From the NCBI RefSeq assembly GCF_001750285.1, contig NZ_MAMP01000021.1, positions 310,001 through 374,000 of the forward strand: 64,000 nt of DNA, given 5' to 3'. This DNA is from Domibacillus iocasae (lineage in GTDB: Bacteria > Bacillota > Bacilli > Bacillales > Domibacillaceae). Below the pieces are notes generated by a model. It was not told where the DNA came from and did not search any database. It was given only the letters and a program-made list of their open reading frames with translations. Positions 17,770 through 25,400 of the stretch are shown here, piece after piece (within the stretch, counting starts at the first letter, position 1; the number at the start of each line of letters is the position of its first letter). Made by a program: the position numbers and the translations under genes.

Positions 17770-18290
17770 GATTATGATGCTGCCTTTTCAAGTATGGAGC
17801 AGACCGATATCCGACGGGCGGCTAGTTTGTCTGAAATGCTGATGGTAGAGGAGCTGTTTCTTGTTGATTTAATCCAAAAAATGCAGCGGACGGGCTTGAT
17901 CCAGATGAAAAAGAGGGCTATAAGCTGACATTAAAAGGGATTGAGCGGGCGGAGGCAGGTATCGTTGAAGAAGAACTGCCGCTTTATCGGTATGCAGGTC
18001 AAGAGGACGCATTTGATGGCGAGCTTGTAAATGTGGACCGGATTATGCAAGTGCTGGCAGAGTGGGAAACGGAAGTGCAGGCTGACGGGTTTCAAGCAGC
18101 AGCGGCTGAGGTAACGAACTTCGAACAGCGTATCATCGGACATGCCCCATGCCTGGAGTTCCAAATGTACAATAAAGAGCAGGATATTTTTTACGCGCGG
18201 GTGTGGAATACATGGCTTAAACGCTGAGATGAAGCTCTCGAAAAGCAGATAGAAGCACAAGAACGGCTAGAATGGCGGAAAATAGGAGAT
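17770..18290 (+). pseudogene. Decayed second copy of the helicase-linked gene
   Basis: Bases and residues match 13482-14228 closely: IRRAASLSEMLMVEELFL, DLIQKMQRTGLI, EVTNFEQRI, LYNKEQD-type and FYARVWNTWL. The copy lacks the first part, has lost about 50 bases near its start, carries a frameshift after GLIQ and a TGA where the parent has TGG (18226-18228). The helicase itself was not copied. The match starts near 17772 and fades near 18290. Confidence 0.75.
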
Positions 18291-18332
18291 TGGAGACTTG
18301 GTGGTGTCAGGCCCCAGGTCTGCTAAAGCAAC

Positions 18333-18372
18333 AAAAAGCAGGAAAGCTGCCCGAGCTTCCCTGCTTTTTCTT
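18333..18372 (+). terminator. Terminator after the decayed copy
   Basis: AAAAAGCAGGAAAGCT pairs with AGCTTCCCTGCTTTTT (one mismatch), with T-rich sequence following. Confidence 0.75.
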
Positions 18373-18504
18373 ATTGTTTAGTCATAGCTAACGTTTCTTT
18401 AAAGGGAAGTTTGGGTAACATGAAGAGATAATATCGACGTCACTTTCTGCTTTTTTTATTTATACTTTTGATTCAAAAAATTTATTATTTTTCAGTATCT
18501 TATA

Positions 18505-18535
18505 TAGTACTAAAGTATTACTTTATAGTATAGTA
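18505..18535. promoter_or_regulatory. Cluster of TACTA/TAGTA motifs before the Rok homologue
   Basis: TAGTACTA at 18505-18512 plus TAGTA at 18526-18530 and 18531-18535 lie in very A+T-rich DNA. Rok-type proteins prefer A+T-rich DNA with TACTA-like steps (from memory of the family), so autorepression is plausible. Confidence 0.4.
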
Positions 18536-18607
18536 TAGAATATAAAGAATTTTGCGGATAGTTTAACTATTATTTGCTAAGGAGGAAATCAGGAGATTGT
18601 GGGCGTA

Positions 18608-18994
18608 GTGTTTGATGAACAACAAGCGATTAAGTTGCGATTAAGGCAGATTGATGAAATCGAATTACGAATGGTGAAAGAATTGGAACTGGAACGGGAA
18701 ATCCTTTCAAACAGGCTGCGGGATTTGGAGAATGGCGTGAGTTCCAGCAATGAGGAAAAAGGCAAGAGCCGTCGCCCGCAGGAAAGTGTACGCACATTAC
18801 GAGAAATAGCGGTAGCTTATTTGCGAGAACGAAAGGTACCCGTTCGTGCGGTAGAGATTCAGCGATTTATCGAGCGGGCAAATGGAAAAAAGATTACAAA
18901 CATGAGCGCATTTATGAGAGCATTGCAACCGGAATATGAGCGTGTCCAAAAGTTAGGGCGTGGTTTATATATATATGAGTACGGCGGCAAATGA
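18608..18994 (+). CDS. rok: Rok/sRok-family nucleoid-associated repressor
   Basis: 128 residues. The N-terminus MFDEQQAIKLRLRQIDEIEL and the following helix match the coiled-coil oligomerisation region of B. subtilis Rok, and the C-terminal winged helix (VRAVEIQRFIERANGKKITN, MSAFMRALQPEYE, GRGLYIYEYG) matches its DNA-binding domain. B. subtilis Rok is about 190 residues; the linker here is shorter, as in a compact or mobile-element Rok. I chose GTG 18608 since it reproduces the family N-terminus; GTG 18599 is three codons upstream and nearer the ribosome binding site. Rok silences foreign A+T-rich genes and competence, so it may quieten the island it sits on. Confidence 0.8.
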   Translation: MFDEQQAIKLRLRQIDEIELRMVKELELEREILSNRLRDLENGVSSSNEEKGKSRRPQESVRTLREIAVAYLRERKVPVRAVEIQRFIERANGKKITNMSAFMRALQPEYERVQKLGRGLYIYEYGGK

Positions 18995-19028
18995 CAAAGA
19001 AGCATTGGCGAAAAACAGGTGGATGTTG

Positions 19029-19058
19029 AAAGTTTCTGCGAGGGCAGAAGCTTTTTTT
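19029..19058 (+). terminator. Terminator of the rok gene
   Basis: AAAGTTTCTGC and GCAGAAGCTTT form an 11-bp stem with one wobble, followed by a T run. The left arm is identical to that of the hairpin at 2218. Confidence 0.75.
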
Positions 19059-19061
19059 GTA

Positions 19062-19172
19062 TATAGAAAAGGGAGAGTGGCAGAACGGGCCTGGATGGAT
19101 CCAGTGAAGGGTAAGGAATTTGTGTTTGTTGCTGACCCGTGTGGGCTGCCGTTAAAATTTGAATCGTTTTAA
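19062..19172 (+). pseudogene. Probable 3' remnant of the VOC/glyoxalase gene
   Basis: The open frame reads GRVAERAWMDPVKGKEFVFV and then ADPCGLPLKFESF before a TAA. This resembles the last 30 or so residues of YwbC/YaeR-type proteins, where E, D, GK, F, DP and LPL fall at the same spacing. Similarity begins only a few bases after the T run of the rok terminator. The 5' half of a gene of the same family ends at about 9140. About 35 middle residues are missing from both parts, so the link is an inference. Confidence 0.5.
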
Positions 19173-19443
19173 GTCTCGACAAATTGGATTTTGCTGAAGC
19201 TTGGGAAAGGTGAAGCGTTATGATAATACGGTAGTATTGATAGTCCTTCATTTGTTCGATTAAATGGCCGGGAATAGAAGGACAGCTGAAAATATTAAGG
19301 CCCTCTAAATATTCTTTCTGCCAGCCAACTAAAACAGGCTGGTTATTTTGGTGTGAAAAGCAATTGGCAAAGAAACGTCGCTTGACACTGTTGTTTTCTG
19401 CTACAATGGTGAATGGACAAAATAAAAAGTACAGGGAGTTAAC
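19173..19443. other. Gene-free stretch
   Basis: No supported gene. TTGACA near 19383 and TACAAT near 19402 are possible -35 and -10 elements for the glycosyltransferase operon. Confidence 0.4.
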
Positions 19444-20130
19444 ATGCGTTCGAATGTGCTCATTATTGTGCCTGCTTATAATGAAGAGCAGGCGATTTTA
19501 CAGACGGTGGATCAGTTAAAAAAATTCAATTATGATTTTGTTGTCATTAATGATGGTTCGTCAGACGGAACGGGGCGGATTTTGTGTGAGCATAACGTGC
19601 CGCACATATCGCTTCCGGTGAATCTGGGGATTGGCGGCGCGGTGCAGACAGGATACCGGTATGCGGAACGGCATGGGTATGATTACGCCATTCAGCTGGA
19701 TGCGGATGGTCAGCATAACCCGGAAGACTTGCGGCATTTAATCAGTGAAATGGAGCGTCTTCAGCCGGATTTGTTAATCGGTTCGCGCTTTTTGGAAAAG
19801 ACGAATTATAAAGGGGACGTGTCGCGCCGAATCGGCATCCTGTATTTTTACTATCTGCTCCGGCTTATTGCGGGGATTAAAGTAACCGATCCGACGTCCG
19901 GCTACCGAATTGTGAACCGGCGGGTGATTGAATGGTTCGCGCGTGACTATCCGGTCGATTATCCGGAAGTGGAAGTGCTTGTGAAACTGGCACGTAAAGG
20001 GTACACGATCCGGGAAACGAAAGTGGAAATGAATGCGCGCCAAGGCGGCGTATCGTCGATTAATGCGCAAAAATCGGTTTATTATATGGCGAAAGTGACA
20101 TTTTTATCGCTCATTCGCTCGTATTTGTAA
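19444..20130 (+). CDS. GT2 family glycosyltransferase (dolichol-phosphate-sugar synthase-like)
   Basis: 228 residues. VLIIVPAYNEEQAI at the N-terminus, INDGSSDGT, QLDADGQHNP (the D-x-D-type metal site) and the late SGYRIVNRR are typical of DPM1/GtrB-like enzymes that load a sugar on undecaprenyl phosphate. It lacks the C-terminal membrane domain of longer relatives. It heads a tight four-gene operon with a DUF2304 protein, an SMR-type protein and a GT39 enzyme, which together would make and use a lipid-phosphate sugar donor outside the cell. Confidence 0.9.
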   Translation: MRSNVLIIVPAYNEEQAILQTVDQLKKFNYDFVVINDGSSDGTGRILCEHNVPHISLPVNLGIGGAVQTGYRYAERHGYDYAIQLDADGQHNPEDLRHLISEMERLQPDLLIGSRFLEKTNYKGDVSRRIGILYFYYLLRLIAGIKVTDPTSGYRIVNRRVIEWFARDYPVDYPEVEVLVKLARKGYTIRETKVEMNARQGGVSSINAQKSVYYMAKVTFLSLIRSYL

Positions 20131-20146
20131 GAAAGGAACACGATAC

Positions 20147-20509
20147 ATGAATATCATTCAGCTAATTGTATCAGGCGCCGCACTGCTGCTCTTTATTCTG
20201 ACAGTGACGATGACGGCGAAAAATAAATTAACAGACCAGTATGCGTTCATGTGGCTTGCTTTTTCTCTTCTGGGCGTGTTAATGAGCTTTGCGCTTCCGT
20301 CGTTAAACCGATTTGCAACGGCACTGGGCATTGCTTATATGCCATCTCTTATTTATTTAATAGCCTTTTTGGTTGTGCTCGCGCTGCTTATTTACCATAC
20401 TCATTTACTGTCAAAGCAGGAAGCGCGTACTCGTGTACTTGTGCAGGAAGTTGCTTTTTTGAAAAAAGAAGTGGCGGAAATGAAGAAGAAAGAGGACAGA
20501 GGATTATGA
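20147..20509 (+). CDS. DUF2304 family membrane protein
   Basis: 120 residues with three hydrophobic segments (about 5-22, 38-55, 65-85) and a charged coiled tail (EVAFLKKEVAEMKKKED). DUF2304 proteins are regularly found next to DPM-like glycosyltransferases, as here, but have no settled function. The ATG follows GAAAGGAA, and the stop overlaps the next start (ATGA). Confidence 0.8.
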   Translation: MNIIQLIVSGAALLLFILTVTMTAKNKLTDQYAFMWLAFSLLGVLMSFALPSLNRFATALGIAYMPSLIYLIAFLVVLALLIYHTHLLSKQEARTRVLVQEVAFLKKEVAEMKKKEDRGL

Positions 20510-20874
20510 CAATCGTTCATTTCTTGCTGGTAATGCTGAATACGTTTATTTTAGTATGCGGCCAGTTTTTATGGAAATATGGAATGGAAAAACAGGCAGA
20601 TGCATTTTCATCGATTTTTTCGATTATCCGGCTGTTTTTTACGCCGTATATTTTTACCGGACTGGTGATGTATGGGTTAGCGACTGTTCTGTGGCTGTTT
20701 ATTTTAACAAAAGTGCCGCTTAGTTCAGCTTATCCGCTTCAGTCGCTTGCTTACATCATTGCAGTGTTTGGCGCTTTTTTTATTTTTGGCGAAGCGATTA
20801 CCTTTTGGAAAATAGCAGGCGTTTTGTTTATTATGATTGGCGTGTCGCTTATCGGCGTATCGGAGCTCCGGTGA
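20506..20874 (+). CDS. SMR/EamA-type small membrane transporter
   Basis: 122 residues, four membrane segments, with the SMR/ArnE-F feel (FILVCGQFLWKYGM at the start, LSSAYPLQSLAYIIAVFGAF in helix 3). In this operon it most likely flips a lipid-phosphate sugar rather than exporting drugs. The start overlaps the DUF2304 stop by four bases. Confidence 0.8.
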   Translation: MTIVHFLLVMLNTFILVCGQFLWKYGMEKQADAFSSIFSIIRLFFTPYIFTGLVMYGLATVLWLFILTKVPLSSAYPLQSLAYIIAVFGAFFIFGEAITFWKIAGVLFIMIGVSLIGVSELR

Positions 20875-20896
20875 AGAGAAAGAAGGGTTTAAAAAG

Positions 20897-22090
20897 ATGA
20901 ACAGGTTTTTGTATATTGGATTGTTTTTGTTCATTGAAGCGGTTTTAATCGGGTATTTAGCCTGGACAAATACGCCTTTTATGACCATTTCACCGGATGG
21001 ACAGCTTTATTATAATCTGGCCGAAAATGTTGCATCCGGCAACGGCTTAATCAATACGGTACGTCAGGAAAATATTATTGTCCCGCCATTCTTTGCGTTG
21101 GTTATCGCGCCATTTGTTTTCTTTTTTCATGCACCGGAAGCATATATGGTGTTTCAGTATATTGTGTACGGACTGAATGGCGTTTTTCTTGCATGTGTTG
21201 GAGCAAAGCTGTTTCAAAGCCGGGCTGCGGGCGTATGGAGCGCGGTGCTGTATGCTGTTCATCCAGTTTTGCTCCTAAATGGGCCGCAGTTTTTGCTGAC
21301 GGAGACGCTTTTTGTCACGTTTTTATTAACAGTTGTGTATCTTGTCATGCGGCTGTTTGAAAAGGAAAAGAAAAATGGCCTCTTTGCAGCGCTGTTGTTC
21401 GTTCTGTCGCTCAGCCTCTTATACCGGCCGCATTTGCTGTATGTATTTATTTTAGTGTTTGGGTTATGGGTGCTGTTTGCGGCGAAAAAAAAAATGCGAA
21501 TATGGTCGATTGCGTTTTTTGCGATTCCTGTTGTGCTTCTCGGGTTGAATGGCCTGTATAATCAGTCGCTGCACGGTACGTTTGTTACGCTGGAAAATTA
21601 CAGCGGGCAAAATCTGTATATCGCGAACAACCCGGAGACAAAGGTTGATTTTTACGCATCAACAAGGCTTTCGCAATTTGTTGAGCCGGAGTATTTTGAG
21701 TATGAAGAGCTGACGCTTTCGGAAAGAAGCAGTGTACTGAAGGAGAAAGCATTCAGCTATATTTTAGCGGATCCGCTTGCGATGGTGGAGCGAATGGTGC
21801 TTAAAATGGGCTTGTTTTTTAAAGGCATTTTCGTTATAGATACGATTACACTCGTATTGGCGCTTGCCGGTATGATCCTGGCCTTTTGGAAAAGCGGCAT
21901 GAATAAATGGATGCTCAGCTTTTTTGTCCTGTATATCGTCGGTTTTGCGGCGATGACATCACTCGGCCTCCTTGTTGGCGGCCAGAGATACCGCGCTCCG
22001 ATTGTGCCGGTATATCTTCTTTTTGCGGGCTATGTATTAGGATCGGTCTCGCTCTTCATTAAAAAGAGAAAAACAAAAGAAATCCGCTGA
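20897..22090 (+). CDS. GT39/ArnT-like membrane glycosyltransferase
   Basis: 397 residues with about ten hydrophobic segments. After the first helix comes ISPDGQLYYNLAENVASGNG, which holds the acidic residue expected in the first outer loop of GT-C enzymes (PMT/ArnT). Such enzymes take the sugar from a lipid-phosphate donor on the outer face. It would use the product of the upstream GT2 enzyme to modify a wall polymer or protein. ATG 20897 is chosen because the longer frame overlaps the previous gene. Confidence 0.8.
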   Translation: MNRFLYIGLFLFIEAVLIGYLAWTNTPFMTISPDGQLYYNLAENVASGNGLINTVRQENIIVPPFFALVIAPFVFFFHAPEAYMVFQYIVYGLNGVFLACVGAKLFQSRAAGVWSAVLYAVHPVLLLNGPQFLLTETLFVTFLLTVVYLVMRLFEKEKKNGLFAALLFVLSLSLLYRPHLLYVFILVFGLWVLFAAKKKMRIWSIAFFAIPVVLLGLNGLYNQSLHGTFVTLENYSGQNLYIANNPETKVDFYASTRLSQFVEPEYFEYEELTLSERSSVLKEKAFSYILADPLAMVERMVLKMGLFFKGIFVIDTITLVLALAGMILAFWKSGMNKWMLSFFVLYIVGFAAMTSLGLLVGGQRYRAPIVPVYLLFAGYVLGSVSLFIKKRKTKEIR

Positions 22091-22118
22091 TTCAGGCAGT
22101 GGATTTCTTTTGTTTTTT
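22075..22118. terminator. Bidirectional terminator between convergent genes
   Basis: AAAAGAAATCC and GGATTTCTTTT form an 11-bp stem that covers both stop codons, with a T run after it. Confidence 0.75.
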
Positions 22119-23147
22119 ATTGATTTTCCCTACGATATAGGCGCCAAAGGGAAGGCGGTTAAGTACGCTTGTCAGTAGAATTGAGATGAGAATGCCGACA
22201 GTCCATAACAGGATGGTGAGTGCTGCGGGGTGTTCACTCCAGTCCAACGGCTTTACAATCCACTGAATGATTTTTTGTGCAAACGGGTGGAGCAAATAAA
22301 TGCCGAATGAATATTGACTGATAAGGAGAACCCAGCCTGGCAGCCGCTTTACATGAAAGGCGAATAAAAACAATACGAGAATGGTGCTGATTGTCAGCAG
22401 CATCACATCTACCCGCTTGGAACTGATTTCTGTTATGAGCCCGCTGTGGTGAAGCGCTAAAACAAGTCCGGCCGCTGCTGGCCAGGACAATAGAATCCAC
22501 ATTTTCCGGCGTGACAATTTCTTCTTAAACACTTCGAAATAAAAACCCGCATAATAACCGATTGTAAAATAAACAAGCCATCCCGGAAACGGAATCCAGT
22601 AAAGAAAACGCCAAAGATCGGCAGAAAGAATCGGTTCCGTAAAATGAAAGAAGCTTAAATAGCCCGCATTGATGAAAAGAGACAGAGTGATAATCGGAAC
22701 AGGAGAAAGGCGTGCCAGAAAACGGGCGAAAAGAGCATGAAGCAAATAAAATTGGAAAATAATCAAAATAAAATAACCATGGTACCGGGCAAGAAACAGG
22801 TTTTCTACTGTTCTCTCCCATACGGCTCCTATGCCATCAGATGAAGCAGTAAGAAAGGCATAAAATAAAGCCATTACGACAAAAGGGATGAAAATAAACC
22901 GAATCCGCTTTCCGAAAAATCCTTTCGGCACAGACGTTTTATAGTTATAAGAAAGAACAAATTCTGAAATAAAGACAAAAATCGGCGTCGCAAACATGAG
23001 CAGCAGCTGGCCGGACATCATCATAGACCTGGTCTGCTCCGATGCCGGCGGAAAATTCCAGACGACAACGGTCAGCGCATGAATGAGAACAACACATAAG
23101 CAGGCAATCGCCCGAATCAAAAAAATCTCTTCTACCGTTGATTTCAT
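22092..23147 (-). CDS. Acyltransferase family 3 membrane protein
   Basis: 351 residues with about ten membrane segments. The N-terminal EIFLIRAIACLCVVLIHAL carries the His of the family active site and the Arg of the next helices (ISEFVLSYNYK ... GKRIRFIFIP). Acyl-3 proteins O-acetylate or succinylate extracellular glycans. The start at 23147 follows AGGGAAGGAAAT; the longer open frame upstream has no family match. A paralogue lies at 51905-53014. Confidence 0.88.
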   Translation of the reverse strand: MKSTVEEIFLIRAIACLCVVLIHALTVVVWNFPPASEQTRSMMMSGQLLLMFATPIFVFISEFVLSYNYKTSVPKGFFGKRIRFIFIPFVVMALFYAFLTASSDGIGAVWERTVENLFLARYHGYFILIIFQFYLLHALFARFLARLSPVPIITLSLFINAGYLSFFHFTEPILSADLWRFLYWIPFPGWLVYFTIGYYAGFYFEVFKKKLSRRKMWILLSWPAAAGLVLALHHSGLITEISSKRVDVMLLTISTILVLFLFAFHVKRLPGWVLLISQYSFGIYLLHPFAQKIIQWIVKPLDWSEHPAALTILLWTVGILISILLTSVLNRLPFGAYIVGKINKKQKKSTA

Positions 23148-23301
23148 TGCATATTTCCTTCCCTGTAAAATTCTTGTACTAGTGTAGCGGAAGAAAGGAA
23201 GAAAAGCAAAATGCATGTCTATTTCCGTCTCGAAAAATGCCGAAAATGAAACAAATTTTGTTTTTCTCCGTATAGTAAATGCAGATGAAAGGCGAAGAGA
23301 T

Positions 23302-23436
23302 ATGGTATCTTTAAAGAGTGATGGATTTAGATTTGTTCCTTTATTTATAACGACAATTTTCTTCATTGTAATGGGGACCATTCTTTTTACCAGGATGAAA
23401 GGCTTTCTTGAGTGGAAAAAGAATAATGAAGCATGA
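23302..23436 (+). CDS. Possible small membrane protein
   Basis: A 44-residue frame, MVSLKSDGFRF followed by one membrane segment (LFITTIFFIVMGTILF) and a basic end. The ribosome binding site (GGCGAAGAG) is weak. It could be a real small gene upstream of the LCP gene or chance; I found no relative in the window. Confidence 0.35.
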   Translation: MVSLKSDGFRFVPLFITTIFFIVMGTILFTRMKGFLEWKKNNEA

Positions 23437-23556
23437 AAAGAAACGATGCCGGCGGTGGTTATGGGACAGCGGAACAAGACTACAGTGAACTAGTTTATCA
23501 AAAAACGAGGTATAAAAAATTTTACCGGCAGATTGAAGGGAAGGGGAAAGAAGGAT

Positions 23557-24471
23557 ATGGAAAGACGAGAACGGCGGAAGAAAAAAGGAAAACTTAAACG
23601 AATTCTATTGATTGGCTTCCTGCTTGTTTTATTTTTAATAAGCGGAATTGTTTTCTTCGCGTACCAATCATTTCAGCAGGCGTTAGGCGGCGAAGAGTTA
23701 ACAAGTGACAAACGGACGGAAGAAGTAAAGCTTAACAATGAAGACGGCTTTACAGTCCTGCTTCTTGGCGTGGATGAGCGTGAGAATGACGGAGGACGTT
23801 CAGATACAATGATTCTCGCATCAGTACGCAGTGATTCAGTTAAAATGGTTAGCATTCCGCGCGACACGCGTGTTGAAATTGCGGGAAAAGGCACACAGGA
23901 TAAGATTAATCATGCATTTGCGTACGGCGGGATCGATATGGCAGCAAAAACGGTCGAAAACTTTTTGGATGTGCCGGTCGATTATTATGTTGAAATGAAC
24001 ATGGAAGGACTTCAGGAAATGGTCGATGCAGTCGGTGGTGTGGATGTCGATAATCCGTTTGCATTTTCGTATCAAGGAGATAATTTTGCGGAAGGATCCA
24101 TTCATTTGAACGGGGCCCAAGCGCTTAATTATGCACGTATGCGCTATGAAGATCCACAGGGAGACTTTGGCCGGCAAGCCCGTCAGCGCCAGGTGATTCA
24201 GGGCGTGATCGCCAAAGGATCAGATCCGTCTATGCTGCTGAAGTATGGGGATGTGTTGGATGCGATCGGGAATAATCTTAACACAAACCTCTCAATCGGT
24301 GAAATTGCCTCCATTCAAAAAAACTACGGCGATGCCCGAAACAACATAGAGTCTGAAGCTGTTGAAGGCGATGATCAAAAAATAGAAGGAGTTTACTATT
24401 ACATTGTTTCTGAAGAGGAAAGGGATCGGTTATCAGCAGTGCTGAGAGAACACCTTGGTCTTCAAGAGTAA
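23557..24471 (+). CDS. LytR-CpsA-Psr (LCP) family phosphotransferase
   Basis: 304 residues: a basic start (MERRERRKKKGKLKR), one membrane anchor (about 17-35), then the extracellular LCP domain with LLLGVDERENDGGRSDTMIL, VSIPRDTRVEI and QDKINHAFAYGG, the Asp and Arg residues that bind polyprenyl pyrophosphate. LCP enzymes attach teichoic acids or capsular glycans to peptidoglycan. It is thus a candidate for anchoring polymers made in this region. ATG 23557 follows GGGGAAAGAAGG. Confidence 0.9.
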   Translation: MERRERRKKKGKLKRILLIGFLLVLFLISGIVFFAYQSFQQALGGEELTSDKRTEEVKLNNEDGFTVLLLGVDERENDGGRSDTMILASVRSDSVKMVSIPRDTRVEIAGKGTQDKINHAFAYGGIDMAAKTVENFLDVPVDYYVEMNMEGLQEMVDAVGGVDVDNPFAFSYQGDNFAEGSIHLNGAQALNYARMRYEDPQGDFGRQARQRQVIQGVIAKGSDPSMLLKYGDVLDAIGNNLNTNLSIGEIASIQKNYGDARNNIESEAVEGDDQKIEGVYYYIVSEEERDRLSAVLREHLGLQE

Positions 24472-24493
24472 ATGAGTGAAGTGAAAAACGAGC

Positions 24494-24547
24494 AAAAAGC
24501 TTGTTTGAGAAAGTCCTTTATCCGACTTTTTCAGACGAGCTTTTTTA
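24494..24547. terminator. Long bidirectional terminator
   Basis: AAAAAGCTTGTTTGAGAAAGTC pairs, with a few mismatches, with GACTTTTTCAGACGAGCTTTTT over about 20 bases. It serves the LCP gene and the convergent TetR gene. Confidence 0.8.
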
Positions 24548-24551
24548 TGTA

Positions 24552-25178
24552 TTATAATTTATCGGTTATGGCCTCGGAGCCGGCACAATCTTTTTTCAAT
24601 CCGTACAATACGATTGAAACGATATCTTTTGCGAGTTCGTCTGCTGACCGCTGGCCTGTCCACAGTTTGGAAACGGTCAGCTGTTCAATCATGCCGACGA
24701 GTCCGTTGGCGGCGATACTCATGTCAAAGTTTACATGAAAGTAACCTGCGTTTGCTGCTGCAAGCAAATTTTCTTCAATTTTCCTGGCTATTTGCTCTTT
24801 CAACTGACCGGCGCTCGGAGAAAGAAAAAAACCAATTCGTCCGAGGCTTCTATTTTGTGTAAAGAATCTTAATATCGCAGACAGTCCGTCCCCAATCCGC
24901 TCTGGTAAGGATTCCTCATCAATGCCTGTATCAAGCCGGGTGTCATTCGCCAATTCAGACAGCTTTGATCGGAACAAATCCTCCAATTCTTCGAAAACCG
25001 CTCTCTTGCTTTTAAAGTATAAATAAAAGGTTGGCTGTGTCACCTCTGCTTTTTTGACGATATCGCTTATTTTTGTTTCATGATAGCCGTTTTCTGCAAA
25101 TTCATCTGCGGCAATTTTTAATAGTAATGCCCGGCTTGCTTCGCCGTCCGAGCCTTTTTTTCGTCCGCGTTGTGCCAT
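24552..25178 (-). CDS. TetR family transcriptional regulator
   Basis: 208 residues. The N-terminal helix-turn-helix (LLKIAADEFAENGYHETKIS, then VKKAEVTQPTFYLYFKSK) is typical TetR; the C-terminal ligand domain is of unknown specificity. ATG 25178 is chosen because AGGGAG is then ten bases upstream. A perfect 28-bp palindrome lies 68 bases upstream, the obvious autoregulatory operator. The divergent SLH gene starts about 130 bases beyond it and may share this control. Confidence 0.88.
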   Translation of the reverse strand: MAQRGRKKGSDGEASRALLLKIAADEFAENGYHETKISDIVKKAEVTQPTFYLYFKSKRAVFEELEDLFRSKLSELANDTRLDTGIDEESLPERIGDGLSAILRFFTQNRSLGRIGFFLSPSAGQLKEQIARKIEENLLAAANAGYFHVNFDMSIAANGLVGMIEQLTVSKLWTGQRSADELAKDIVSIVLYGLKKDCAGSEAITDKL

Positions 25179-25245
25179 GTTAACCGTCATCTCCCTGCTG
25201 GCATGGTTTTTTAACTGTTTATATGTTATTGCAATTGCCACCCGA

Positions 25246-25273
25246 CCTTGTAACAGTTAAAACTGTTACAAGG
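25246..25273. promoter_or_regulatory. TetR operator palindrome
   Basis: CCTTGTAACAGTT and AACTGTTACAAGG are perfect 13-bp arms separated by AA. It lies between the divergent TetR and SLH genes. Confidence 0.75.
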
Positions 25274-25400
25274 CATCAATACAACAGTATACAGGAAAAA
25301 GGCGTTATACTGCAAAAGTACAAAAATATTCCAAACACCTTCTATTGTCATGGGTTGAATGATAAAATATACCTGAAAACTAGATATAGGAGACTGATTT

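Noticed and set aside
18960-19172. 70-residue open frame starting inside the rok gene
   Set aside because: Its first half overlaps rok and the rok terminator hairpin. Only the last third resembles a protein (VOC C-terminus) and is reported as a remnant.
23147-23477. N-terminal extension of the acyltransferase frame
   Set aside because: The extra 110 residues match nothing, whereas the start at 23147 has a ribosome binding site and the family N-terminus.
24472-24738. 88-residue plus-strand frame after the LCP gene
   Set aside because: It runs through the terminator hairpin and lies antisense to the TetR gene.
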